NCBI RefSeq assembly: GCF_029360775.1
Contig: NZ_JARKMZ010000002.1
Coordinates: 124,001-188,000, forward strand
From: Daejeonella sp. H1SJ63
GTDB taxonomy: Bacteria; Bacteroidota; Bacteroidia; Sphingobacteriales; Sphingobacteriaceae
Direction of reading: 5' to 3'
DNA length: 64,000 bases
Shown here: positions 1 through 8,345 of the stretch, one piece after another
Layout of the letters: every line of letters starts with the position of its first letter
How positions within the stretch are numbered: the stretch's first letter is position 1
Program-made: the position numbers and the translations under genes
Notes under the pieces: generated by a model
The model's database searches: none
What the model was told of the DNA's origin: nothing
The model's input: only the letters and a program-made list of their open reading frames with translations

Positions 1-2
1 AT

Positions 3-2213
3 TTAAAGAAGGTGAATTTTTTCTTTGGATATAATGGTTCAGGTAAATCAACAATTGTTAAATATCTATATAATCTAAGCCTTGAAGAAAATCTTAAAGC
101 CCAGCAATACAATGACTGCTCACAAATTGGTTATGATGAGACTACTCATCAAATAATAGTTTTTGATGAGAACTTTACTGAAGTTAATTTCAATAGAAAC
201 CCTGTATTAAAGGGAGTATTCTCATTAAACCAAACGAATGCTATTATTGATGGACAAATTGCAACCGAGGAAACTTCAATAAATGAATACAATGAATTAA
301 TCCGAAAGAAATCCATCATTATTGAAAATGTAGCCACTGATAAACGGCAAAACCAAAATGCATTATTAGAACACTGCTGGAGACAAAGAAACTTATTTGC
401 AACGTTTACAAAAATCAATCTGATTCATTCAGGAAGCAAACCAAACAACTTACAGGAAATAAAAAACAAACTGACTAATCCTCCTGCTACAGTTCCAACA
501 ATTACACAACTATCTGAACGCTATCAATTACTTTACGAAACAGAATTAAAACAAATTAATCAAAGTGTCAATTCTAATCTTTACAAAGAGTTAAGACTAA
601 TTGAAATAAAGTTACAGAAGTTACTGCAAGAAGTTATTGTCGGTAATGAAGATGTAGATATTGCCGCTTTGATTGTGAAAATAAATGCAAGAAGTTGGGT
701 TGAAACAGGTGTTCAGTATGTAGACAAAACCGATGGTATTTGTCCATTTTGCCAACAGGATACAATAGATGATAATTTGAAGGAGCAATTCAATAAGTAT
801 TTTGATTTGACCTACAAAGAAAAAATTGGTGAATTGGTCGCATTACAAACAGATTACAAACAAAAATCAGAAGCATTTTTATCAAATATTATTAGCGTCC
901 AGAATGAATTCAACCCTAATAATTTGGTGTCAAATATTTATCTCAATCTGCAAAGTCATTTTAATAATAACTTTATAACAGTTGCAAATAAAATTGAAAA
1001 ACCTAACGAGAGGAAAAGCCTAGTTCCCCTTAATTCTTTCCAAAATGACCTTTCAAGTATTGTAAAGGAGATTAAAGAAAACAATAAAACATTTTCAGAA
1101 CTAAATACTAATAGAACAAATTTGACTTCTGATATATGGCATTTTATGGCTTCAAAGTGCAAATCAGAAATTGATGAACTGGCATCAAAGGAATTAAAGT
1201 ATCAGAGCATAACCAACTTGGCAAATGTTTTAATTGCAGACTACAAAGTAAAAATTAATGCATCAAAACAATCCATTGAAATACTCAGAAGCCAAACTGT
1301 AAATACGAAAGAAGCTGTAGACAACATCAACCTTATTTTAAGAAACGCTGGTTTTGACGGTTTTGAAATTGGCGAAAAAGATACAGTAAATAATATTTCA
1401 CAGTATTATCTGAAACGACAAAACACTGCGGACGGCAATCCGATTTTTAAAAGTTTGAGCGAAGGAGAAAAGAATTTTATTTCGTTCTTGTATTTTTTTC
1501 AACTCTGTATTGGAACAGATGACATTCAGAACAATGGCAACAAGAAAAAAATAATAGTTATTGACGACCCTGTTTCAAGTTTAGATAGTCAGGCTTTGTT
1601 TGTTGTTTCAACTTTGATTCACAATTTGATTTTAAGAAAAGGAGATAATCCGAAAGCAGACAAAAAGCTTCTGAAAAATGATAAAATTTCGCAGGTCTTT
1701 ATTTTCACTCATAACCTTTATTTCTATAAAGAGGTATCATTTGATAAAAGACCCATTTGTGCGGACTATTGGCATCTTAGAATAATTAAGATAAACAACA
1801 AAACATCAATAAAGGGCGAATACAACAAAACTATTTATGACGACTATTCATTGCTTTGGAACACGATTAAAGAATTGAAGGCAAACATTCCAACCACTAC
1901 TTCTTTGAACATTGTAATTGCAAATTCAATGAGACGAGTTATTGAGAGCTATGTTAACTTTATAGGTTATGGTAAAGACTCTTGGGCTTCTCTTTTTAAT
2001 TATAATCAAAATGATCCTTCCTATTATATTAAGTGTGCTTTCATTTCTACTATAAATGATGAAAGTCACAAAATTACAGCATTGGACAGTGTCTATTATC
2101 AAAAAATAATTAATGAACAGCCCCAAATTTTATTTGACGTGTTTGTAGAAATATTTAAGTCAATTGGCAAGGAACATTATGAATTAATGATGGACGAACA
2201 AATTCAGCCATAA
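3..2213 (+). CDS. RloC/PrrC-like ATPase, candidate anticodon nuclease (5' truncated)
   Basis: Large AAA_13-type ABC ATPase whose reading frame runs into the left edge, so the N-terminus is missing; the first in-window GTG is at 12 (used for numbering here). Seen: Walker A GYNGSGKST (residues 6-14), a long helical middle with a CPFC zinc-hook-like motif (C244/C247), ABC signature SLSEGEKN (481-488), Walker B IIVIDDP (514-520), and H-loop His567. The C-terminal part carries R641-x3-E645 and H686 in a NDESH context, resembling the Arg-Glu-His anticodon nuclease triad of PrrC/RloC. ABC ATPase plus zinc hook plus triad is the RloC layout. Known family role: tRNA cleavage as phage defence or stress response. 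A type I restriction locus, common beside such genes, would lie outside the window. The ATPase call is firm; nuclease activity is inferred. Confidence 0.75.
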   Translation, partial: LKKVNFFFGYNGSGKSTIVKYLYNLSLEENLKAQQYNDCSQIGYDETTHQIIVFDENFTEVNFNRNPVLKGVFSLNQTNAIIDGQIATEETSINEYNELIRKKSIIIENVATDKRQNQNALLEHCWRQRNLFATFTKINLIHSGSKPNNLQEIKNKLTNPPATVPTITQLSERYQLLYETELKQINQSVNSNLYKELRLIEIKLQKLLQEVIVGNEDVDIAALIVKINARSWVETGVQYVDKTDGICPFCQQDTIDDNLKEQFNKYFDLTYKEKIGELVALQTDYKQKSEAFLSNIISVQNEFNPNNLVSNIYLNLQSHFNNNFITVANKIEKPNERKSLVPLNSFQNDLSSIVKEIKENNKTFSELNTNRTNLTSDIWHFMASKCKSEIDELASKELKYQSITNLANVLIADYKVKINASKQSIEILRSQTVNTKEAVDNINLILRNAGFDGFEIGEKDTVNNISQYYLKRQNTADGNPIFKSLSEGEKNFISFLYFFQLCIGTDDIQNNGNKKKIIVIDDPVSSLDSQALFVVSTLIHNLILRKGDNPKADKKLLKNDKISQVFIFTHNLYFYKEVSFDKRPICADYWHLRIIKINNKTSIKGEYNKTIYDDYSLLWNTIKELKANIPTTTSLNIVIANSMRRVIESYVNFIGYGKDSWASLFNYNQNDPSYYIKCAFISTINDESHKITALDSVYYQKIINEQPQILFDVFVEIFKSIGKEHYELMMDEQIQP

Positions 2214-2250
2214 GTGAAAAGGAAAAAGCATATAATGATTCAGAAGTCAA

Positions 2251-2390
2251 TAACGCCAGCAGGTAACAGCAGCTACAAGAAATTGGCGGTTCAGTGGTTA
2301 AATGAAGCTTTGTGCTTCGTATCAAGTTCAGTTGTGGCAGACAGTTTTCGTCTTCGAAATCGCCAACTTCTTGTAGCTGCAAAACGTTAG
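2251..2390. repeat. Imperfect inverted repeat, integron attC-like
   Basis: Arms GCAGCTACAAGAAATTGGCG (2269-2288) and its complement at 2361-2380 pair at 19 of 20 positions around a 72-nt centre. The outer ends are TAACG (2251) and CGTTAG (2385-2390), the sort of inverted core found at integron attC ends. It sits exactly between two accessory genes. Function is inferred; a MITE or a transcription-termination structure are alternatives. Confidence 0.45.
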
Positions 2391-2427
2391 TGTTTATGCT
2401 AAAAGACAAAAAACAAATGATCTACAA

Positions 2428-2919
2428 ATGGAAAACTATTTACAAATAACTGATCATTGGGTGACAATAGTTTCCGGGACATTTACTATCATCTTGACAT
2501 TAATTGCGACTTGGCTCGCGTGGAAAACATTTTATTTATCCCAAAAAGACCAACAAAAGACAATAGCCATTAATGAGCTTAGGACACAGACCAAGCATCT
2601 AGAAGATCTATTGTTATATCAAATCCAACCTCGATTTACAACAGAAATGAGATCGAGTGACTATATGGACATAGTTAATATTGGAGGGGACTGTTACAAT
2701 TTACAAATTACCTCAGAAGAAGAAACATTTGGTAAACATGGAAATCCATTTGAAAAAATGGACAATTTTTTTTCTTCATCAACAAAAAGGGCAATAAATT
2801 ATTCAATACATGGAGACAGAAATTTCATATTTACATTCGAGGACAAGTTTGGGAATAAAATGAGACAAACTCTCCATACATCCAAAAGAAAGTTCTCGAA
2901 TCTTGAAATTTTAAAATGA
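2428..2919 (+). CDS. Hypothetical single-pass membrane protein
   Basis: A 163-residue protein I do not recognise. One hydrophobic segment lies near the N-terminus (about residues 10-32), followed by a short charged, probably helical stretch (about 35-60) and a soluble C-terminal domain of about 100 residues rich in Asn, Phe and Ser. This predicts a membrane-anchored protein with a cytoplasmic domain. The gene is AT-rich, stands alone, and lies between CGTTAG at 2385 and CGCTAAC at 2930, so it looks like one mobile cassette. The start is the ATG at 2428, just past the repeat. Function unknown. Confidence 0.6.
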   Translation: MENYLQITDHWVTIVSGTFTIILTLIATWLAWKTFYLSQKDQQKTIAINELRTQTKHLEDLLLYQIQPRFTTEMRSSDYMDIVNIGGDCYNLQITSEEETFGKHGNPFEKMDNFFSSSTKRAINYSIHGDRNFIFTFEDKFGNKMRQTLHTSKRKFSNLEILK

Positions 2920-2929
2920 AAGCACAAAA

Positions 2930-3055
2930 CGCTAACAAGGGGTTTGCAATAACCGACACCTGAACATGGCAAAGCTAGGATCCTGGCGAAAATATCTCAA
3001 GCCCTTGGACTAAATTTGATTTGGTTGAAGCCTGTTTTTTTATCAATACGCTAAC
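2930..3055. repeat. CGCTAACAA direct repeat pair, degenerate attC-like site
   Basis: CGCTAACAA occurs at 2930-2938 just after the stop of the small membrane protein gene and again at 3049-3057. The first copy continues into AGGGGTTTGC, but I find no matching complementary right arm, so this would be a broken site. The same CTAAC core closes the element at 2385-2390 in inverted orientation. Confidence 0.3.
2953..3054 (+). pseudogene. Possible remnant of an XRE-type HTH regulator
   Basis: Between stops in the frame of 2953, the translation includes ILAKISQALGLNLIWLK, which resembles the last helices of an XRE/HTH_3 domain (pattern LAKIAxALGVSLDxLLK). There is no start codon and no upstream half. 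It lies inside the degenerate repeat region. The match is short and could be chance. Confidence 0.25.
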
Positions 3056-3251
3056 AACTAATCGGCCAATTACGAGATTGTTTATTTTAGATTACCGGAA
3101 CTTTTATTTTCATGAAAACAATTATCTTGGGTGAGAGAAATTTGTCCAATTTGAGCAACAACTGATTATAGTCGCCAACAGTTACTTGCTCTACTAACTC
3201 AACCTAAATCAAAAACCTCTTAACCCCCTTCTCTCATAAATCCCAAACAAA
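3056..3251. other. Intergenic spacer, no recognised feature
   Basis: About 200 nt of AT-rich sequence before the creatininase-family gene. I see no coding frame of note, no clear TAnnTTTG promoter and no strong hairpin. Confidence 0.5.
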
Positions 3252-4019
3252 ATGATCAGACCCTACATTTTAGCAGAAACAAACTGGAAATCTGTAAAAG
3301 ATTCAAATTATGACCTGGCAATCCTTCCCTGGGGGGCTACAGAAGCGCATAATTATCATTTACCCTATTCGACGGATGTGATTGAGGCAGACCATATCGC
3401 TGCTGAATCTGCCAGGATTGCCTGGGAAAGTGGTGCGAAGATCATTGTTTTGCCTACCATCCCTTTTGGAGTTAATACTGGTCAGGCGGATATAAAATTG
3501 GATTTAAATATTTATCCAAGTACCCAGCTGGCAATTTTATGTGACCTCATTGAGGTGCTTCAAAGGTCGAATATTTTTAAGCTTTTGATTTTGAATGGTC
3601 ATGGGGGAAATGATTTTAGAACAATGATCAGAGAGTTGGGACTAAAATACCCAAAGATGTTTCTTAGCACCTGCAATTGGTTTCAGGCCGTAGACAAAAT
3701 GGAATTCTTTGAACATGATGGAGACCATGCAGACGAAATGGAAACAAGCCTGATTTTACACCTGGCTCCGGATTTAATGCGTCCTTTAGATGAGGCAGGA
3801 GATGGGAAAGAAAAAAAGCATAAAATTAAAGAGTTTTCAGAAGGTTGGGCATGGGCAGAACGCAAATGGTCGCAGATTACGAAAGATACAGGAGTAGGAA
3901 ACCCCGAATTAGCCACGAAGGAAAAAGGAGAGAAGTATTTTAAGGCGGTAACTGCAAAAATTTCGAAGTTCCTTGTCGAATTGTCGAAGGCGGATGTGAA
4001 TGATCTGTATGAAGATTAG
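3252..4019 (+). CDS. Creatininase-family amidohydrolase
   Basis: A 255-residue cytoplasmic protein of the creatinine amidohydrolase fold (PF02633), a metal-dependent hydrolase family acting on cyclic amides. Family motifs are present: a glycine turn followed by E31-A-H33 and HLPYSTD ending at D42 (metal-ligand region), N115-G-H117-GGN, and H159-A-D161-E162-M-E. Length is normal for the family. No signal peptide. Flanked by spacers on both sides, so probably monocistronic. The substrate cannot be read from the sequence: members include creatininase, a mycofactocin-pathway peptidase and formamide hydrolases. No creatine or mycofactocin genes are nearby. Confidence 0.85.
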   Translation: MIRPYILAETNWKSVKDSNYDLAILPWGATEAHNYHLPYSTDVIEADHIAAESARIAWESGAKIIVLPTIPFGVNTGQADIKLDLNIYPSTQLAILCDLIEVLQRSNIFKLLILNGHGGNDFRTMIRELGLKYPKMFLSTCNWFQAVDKMEFFEHDGDHADEMETSLILHLAPDLMRPLDEAGDGKEKKHKIKEFSEGWAWAERKWSQITKDTGVGNPELATKEKGEKYFKAVTAKISKFLVELSKADVNDLYED

Positions 4020-4068
4020 CTTGAAAAGCCGAATAAATTCTATTTAGAGGATACTATCCTCCCCCTAA

Positions 4069-4085
4069 CCCCCTCTGAGAGGGGG
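4069..4085. repeat. C-rich intergenic palindrome
   Basis: CCCCCTCTGAGAGGGGG is an 8-bp perfect stem around one base, preceded by CCCCCTAA. A related but weaker C-rich palindromic spacer occurs at 59464-59510, which suggests a dispersed intergenic repeat family. Confidence 0.5.
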
Positions 4086-4155
4086 ACGGTATGTCGCCTA
4101 TTTTCCTGCTTAATACAGATTTCATTTTTACTTCAGGTTCCTAGGCGTTATGCTG

Positions 4156-4173
4156 TCTCCCGCCGGCGGGAGA
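4156..4173. repeat. Perfect 18-bp GC-rich palindrome
   Basis: TCTCCCGCCGGCGGGAGA is perfectly self-complementary. Together with 4069-4085 it may form one REP-like unit of about 130 bp. It could act as a terminator for the upstream gene but has no T-run. Confidence 0.55.
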
Positions 4174-4385
4174 ATCAAAGAGGGTGGATGGCGCATAATT
4201 TAGTTTTCTTACTCAACATATCTACCAGCACGTTGATTCAATTGGATCCAGCGGATTTTGGAACCTCCTTTACCTATTCTTACACCCTACCGCAAGCAAC
4301 ATAATCCTGCAAAGAGAACAATCCTGCCTTCAACATCATATGGATTTTATATCTTCATAACTCTAATGAACTACCGGATCTGATA

Positions 4386-6806
4386 ATGAAAAGTCAAAAA
4401 CCTATTTTTTTGAGGATATATTCATTCAAAATCATTTGTCTGATGCTACTTTTAGGTAGTACGGCAATAGCCTTTGCCGAAAGGAAAGTAAATCATAGAA
4501 TCCTCAATACAACTATACAATCAGACACTGCAAAACGAAAGGCTGATCTGAACAGGATTTTGAAGGTCTTGCCGGAAGATCGTATCTCTAATGGCAGACT
4601 TTCTTTTCAGGATGAAACATTTAAAGACTGGTTAAAAAGAACCGGAGAGCTGCCACCTGATTTTGATCGGATGCCATCCATACCTTTTCTTCCGGATCCT
4701 CTTATGGAAGACGAGGGTGGCAAAAATATTCCGATTAGCTCGGCTGGACAGTGGAATAAGAAACGTCAGTGGATGAAGGAGCAGTTGGAATATTACATTA
4801 CCGGAACCTATCCGAAATCTCCGGGTCCTTTTAAGGTAAAGGTTCTCAGCGAAAAAATTGAAGGATCAACAACTCTGCGTACAGTCGAGCTTTCATTCGG
4901 TCCGCAGGAACAGGCTAAACTGACTATTGAATTAATGATTCCACAGGGCAAAGGCCCTTTTCCGGTGTTTATGGCTCAGTGGAATCACAGAGGCTGGGCA
5001 CAAATTGCAGTAAGAAGGGGTTATATGGCCTGTGTTTATGCAGCATCGGATGCGAAGGACGATACTGAGAAATATGCTGAAATATGGTCTGAGAAGTATG
5101 ATTTCACCCGTCTGATGCGGAGGGCTTTTGGAACTTTCAGAGCTGTCGATTATTTGTACAGCCTTCCGATGGTGGACAAAGAAAAAATTGCTTTGACCGG
5201 TCATTCCAGAAACGGCAAGCTGGCGCTGATGGCTGCTGCATTTGATGAGCGTATTAAGGCGGTTATTCCCAGTAGTGGGGGTTCGGGAGCAGAAGTTCCC
5301 TGGCGATATGCCACTCAGCAATACGATGTGGAGGATATCGCCCTCTTATCTGCTGCACAACCGGCCTGGCTGCATCCACGTTTACGGTTTTTTATTGGAA
5401 GGGAAAATAAGCTTCCGGTGGATCAGAACCATTTTATGGCACTGATAGCACCCAGGGCACTGATGCTGAGTACTGCAAAGAATGAGGGAGCAAGCAATCC
5501 ATGGGGCATTGAGCAGGCATACAGTTCTGCACAAAAGGTTTATAAGTTCCTTAATGCACCAAATAATCTGGCCATACGAATCCGGGAAGGAGAACATGGT
5601 ACACATGCAGAAGACATTGAAGCCTATATCGATTTCTTTGATTATGTGTTTAAGCGCAGCAAGCATAAGCCGGAAAACAAACTGTTGTACAATTATTCCT
5701 TTGAACGCTGGAAGGAGCAGGTTAAGGAGCATATCAATCCATTGGATTATCCTTCTAAATTGGCGAATGTAGGGGCCTTGTTCAGTGGGAAAGATCCTTC
5801 AAAGCAAAATTTGGAGTCAGGGAAGTTGGCATTAAGAAAGCAATTGAAATGGATACTGGGTGATGAGCCTCCCGGCTTAACTAACCCCGGTCCGCAAAGT
5901 CTGGAGAACGGCGGTGCAGGGGAGGATTATTTTGGGACTGTTCTGAAACGACCGACGGTAACTCCAAGAATGGGGCGCATGGCGATTACCCCTTATAAAG
6001 AGTTTGGCGATTACCTGTATGGCTATGTGTACTATCCTAAGGATAAATCAGGAAATATAAAGTCCGGTAAACTGCCGGCTTTGATTTATCTGCATGAATA
6101 TGATTATTCAAAGGGTCTTTCATCCTACCATAATCTGCAATCCTTCTTTGAGGGAATGACGGATCTGGGCTATGTCGTTTTTTCCTATGATATGATCGGT
6201 TTCGGCAATCGTATTGAAGAAGGAACACACTTTTATGAACGCTATCCGCATTGGTCGAAAATGGGAAAAATGGTGGCAGATGTCAGGGGAGCAGTGGATG
6301 CACTCACCCGAATGGATTTTGTGGATCAGACAAAGATCTTTGCGGGAGGTTATGCCTTAGGAGCCACGGTCAGTCTGTATACTGCTGCATTGGATGAAAG
6401 AATTGCCGGAGTGATTTCTGTGAACGGGTTTAGTCCACTGCGCTCCGCAAGCTTTGACAAGGGCCTGGAAGGTATAAAAGCATTTTCTCATTTGCATGGT
6501 TTGATCCCGCGACTTGGTTTCTTTGTTGGTCATGAGGACCGTATTCCTTATGATTATGATGAAATTATAGGAGCTATCGCTCCGCGACCGGTATTGCTGA
6601 TTGCTCCCCAACTGGATCATACTGCTAATCTTCAGGATATCAGAACATCTGTTGCTGAAGCCGGAAAAACGTACAAATTGTCAGGAGCTTCTGATCAGCT
6701 TATACTGAATACCCCCGATGATTTTAACAGGTTCAGCACAGAGATGCAGAAAACTATTTATGATTGGGTTGCCCGTCAACATGAAATACAGCTCCGGGTA
6801 AAATAA
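4386..6806 (+). CDS. Secreted CE15-like esterase with a second, degenerate hydrolase domain
   Basis: An 806-residue exported protein with a signal peptide (about 1-31, ending AFA). The first alpha/beta-hydrolase domain (about 100-430) resembles glucuronyl/acetyl esterases: nucleophile motif G272-H-S274-R-N-G-K and a C-terminal His in EGEHGTH (H404 or H407). The second domain (about 530-795) follows the same order (DERI, GFFVGHED, IAPRPVLL parallel DERI, RFFIGREN, IAPRALML), but its elbow is G-G-Y656-A-L-G with Tyr in place of Ser, and no His lies at the expected end. One active plus one non-catalytic copy is the simplest reading. Likely role: removing esters from plant glycans in the periplasm or outside. 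No glycan-utilisation partners are adjacent. Confidence 0.75.
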   Translation: MKSQKPIFLRIYSFKIICLMLLLGSTAIAFAERKVNHRILNTTIQSDTAKRKADLNRILKVLPEDRISNGRLSFQDETFKDWLKRTGELPPDFDRMPSIPFLPDPLMEDEGGKNIPISSAGQWNKKRQWMKEQLEYYITGTYPKSPGPFKVKVLSEKIEGSTTLRTVELSFGPQEQAKLTIELMIPQGKGPFPVFMAQWNHRGWAQIAVRRGYMACVYAASDAKDDTEKYAEIWSEKYDFTRLMRRAFGTFRAVDYLYSLPMVDKEKIALTGHSRNGKLALMAAAFDERIKAVIPSSGGSGAEVPWRYATQQYDVEDIALLSAAQPAWLHPRLRFFIGRENKLPVDQNHFMALIAPRALMLSTAKNEGASNPWGIEQAYSSAQKVYKFLNAPNNLAIRIREGEHGTHAEDIEAYIDFFDYVFKRSKHKPENKLLYNYSFERWKEQVKEHINPLDYPSKLANVGALFSGKDPSKQNLESGKLALRKQLKWILGDEPPGLTNPGPQSLENGGAGEDYFGTVLKRPTVTPRMGRMAITPYKEFGDYLYGYVYYPKDKSGNIKSGKLPALIYLHEYDYSKGLSSYHNLQSFFEGMTDLGYVVFSYDMIGFGNRIEEGTHFYERYPHWSKMGKMVADVRGAVDALTRMDFVDQTKIFAGGYALGATVSLYTAALDERIAGVISVNGFSPLRSASFDKGLEGIKAFSHLHGLIPRLGFFVGHEDRIPYDYDEIIGAIAPRPVLLIAPQLDHTANLQDIRTSVAEAGKTYKLSGASDQLILNTPDDFNRFSTEMQKTIYDWVARQHEIQLRVK

Positions 6807-7068
6807 ACCTTGCCGGAGGAGGTAGCTTCCGGCTATAATTAATTTGAATCTGAACGATATTTTTTGCCGGAACTACTCCGGAGGAAAGGGCTGAACCATC
6901 CTATAGAACACAGGTATTGCTTTTCAAAAGCAAATGATTATGATTTCTGAGTATTATCTGACTATTTATAACCCTGTTAAATCAACCATAATTTAGAAAT
7001 AGAGGAATACTGCATCATGCTTCAACACTCCGTTTTCTAAATAAATTTCCCTTCCCAATTCAAAGCAA
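6807..7068. other. Spacer with short inverted repeats
   Basis: The gap after the esterase gene contains GCCGGA/TCCGGC just after the stop (6812-6833) and a second CCGGA-rich imperfect repeat at about 6868-6885, possibly a weak terminator without a T-run. The rest is AT-rich. No gene seen. Confidence 0.4.
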
Positions 7069-7100
7069 TTTGCTTCATACCCTAAAGAAGGGTAGTTTTG
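7069..7100 (+). promoter_or_regulatory. Bacteroidota-type promoter for the DHS-like gene
   Basis: TTTG at 7069-7072 and TAGTTTTG at 7093-7100, separated by 20 nt, match the Bacteroidota sigma factor consensus (-33 TTTG, -7 TAnnTTTG). The ATG is 18 nt further on. This is the best two-part match in the window. Confidence 0.6.
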
Positions 7101-7117
7101 CGGCTTAATATAGAATT

Positions 7118-8098
7118 ATGAGTATTGAAAGAGGACCGATTTCTCAATTTATTGAAAAAAATTACCTGCATTTTAATTCTGCCGCTCTGGTAGATGCAGC
7201 AAAAGGATACGAAACCCATCTGGATGAAGGGGGTAAAATGATGATCACCCTTGCAGGCGCTATGAGTACTGCTGAACTGGGCATTTCCCTGGCAGAAATG
7301 ATCAGACAGGATAAAGTTTCTATCATTTCCTGTACAGGTGCAAACCTTGAGGAGGACATCATGAACCTTGTAGCTCATTCGCATTATAAGCGCGTCCCTC
7401 ATTACCGCGATCTTAGTCCGCAGGATGAGTGGGATCTGCTCGAGAATCATTATAACCGTGTTACTGATACCTGCATTCCCGAAGAGGAAGCTTTCAGGAG
7501 ATTGCAGAAACATATCCATAAGCTCTGGAAGGATGCCGATAATGTAGGAGAGCGTTATTTTCCTCATGAGTTTATGTATAAGATGCTTCTAAGTGGTGTA
7601 CTTGAGCAGTATTATGAAATTGATCCGAAAAATTCCTGGATGCTGGCAGCTGCAGAGAAAAACCTGCCTATTGTTGTTCCGGGATGGGAAGACTCAACCA
7701 TGGGTAATATTTTTGCTTCTTATGTGATGAAGCAGGAGCTGAAAGCAACTACTATGAAGAGTGGAATTGAATATATGGGCTGGCTCGCTGATTGGTATAT
7801 TGCGAATTCAGGCGGTAAAGGAGTTGGCTTTTTCCAGATTGGCGGAGGTATTGCCGGAGATTTCCCTATTTGTGTTGTGCCAATGCTTTACCAGGATATG
7901 GAAATGGAAAATATTCCTTTCTGGAGCTATTTCTGTCAGATTTCAGATTCTACAACTTCCTATGGTTCTTATTCAGGAGCTGTTCCGAATGAGAAAATTA
8001 CCTGGGGCAAACTGGATATTCATACACCGAAGTTTATTGTCGAATCAGATGCTACAATTGTTGCACCGCTCATCTTTGCATGGGTGTTGAAGCAATAG
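7118..8098 (+). CDS. Deoxyhypusine synthase-family protein
   Basis: A 326-residue cytoplasmic protein homologous to deoxyhypusine synthase (PF01916), an NAD- and spermidine-dependent aminobutyl transferase. The C-terminal block SGAVPNEKITWGK-(V/I) aligns with the eukaryotic active-site stretch and keeps the catalytic Lys as K298 in WGK. A Gly-rich GGGIAGDF segment near residue 245 belongs to the NAD site. Bacteria lack eIF5A, the normal substrate, so the likely job is polyamine synthesis (transfer of aminobutyl to putrescine or a related amine). This role is inferred from bacterial homologues. No polyamine genes adjoin. It has its own promoter and no operon partners. Confidence 0.85.
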   Translation: MSIERGPISQFIEKNYLHFNSAALVDAAKGYETHLDEGGKMMITLAGAMSTAELGISLAEMIRQDKVSIISCTGANLEEDIMNLVAHSHYKRVPHYRDLSPQDEWDLLENHYNRVTDTCIPEEEAFRRLQKHIHKLWKDADNVGERYFPHEFMYKMLLSGVLEQYYEIDPKNSWMLAAAEKNLPIVVPGWEDSTMGNIFASYVMKQELKATTMKSGIEYMGWLADWYIANSGGKGVGFFQIGGGIAGDFPICVVPMLYQDMEMENIPFWSYFCQISDSTTSYGSYSGAVPNEKITWGKLDIHTPKFIVESDATIVAPLIFAWVLKQ

Positions 8099-8259
8099 TA
8101 AATCTTTTGACTGATGGAAATGTCTGAATTGCCGAAAAATCAATACAAAGTGTCAAAAAGCTGAAAAGAATTCAGATACAGAGGGTTACGGCTTAATTTA
8201 GAATGATTATAAATTGATAAAATAGGTCATGTTAATGTCATGTATAATTTTATAAAGCA

Positions 8260-8267
8260 TACTTTTG
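8260..8267 (+). promoter_or_regulatory. Candidate -7 element upstream of actA
   Basis: TACTTTTG fits TAnnTTTG and lies 79 nt before the actA ATG in a 247-nt spacer, so it probably starts the respiratory operon transcript. A convincing -33 TTTG is not present at the right distance. Confidence 0.4.
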
Positions 8268-8345
8268 TCAACTGAAAATATTGATGGGCAGATTCTGTCA
8301 AGTTTTTAATTATACGTTTCAAATTTTAAGAATTAAATACTCAAT

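Larger units (their letters stand above)
4020..4385. other. 366-nt spacer with two GC-rich palindromes
   Basis: No gene. It holds a C-rich palindrome at 4069-4085 and a perfect 18-bp palindrome at 4156-4173 (listed separately), then an AT-rich leader of about 200 nt to the esterase gene. The GC-rich islands contrast sharply with their surroundings. Confidence 0.6.

Noticed and set aside
5382-5772. Overlapping frames on both strands within the esterase gene
   Set aside because: The esterase frame has clear domain motifs here; the others are frame shadows.
7082-7567. Minus-strand open frame of 161 codons
   Set aside because: It lies wholly inside the conserved deoxyhypusine-synthase-like gene, has no family features and no promoter, so it is an antisense shadow.
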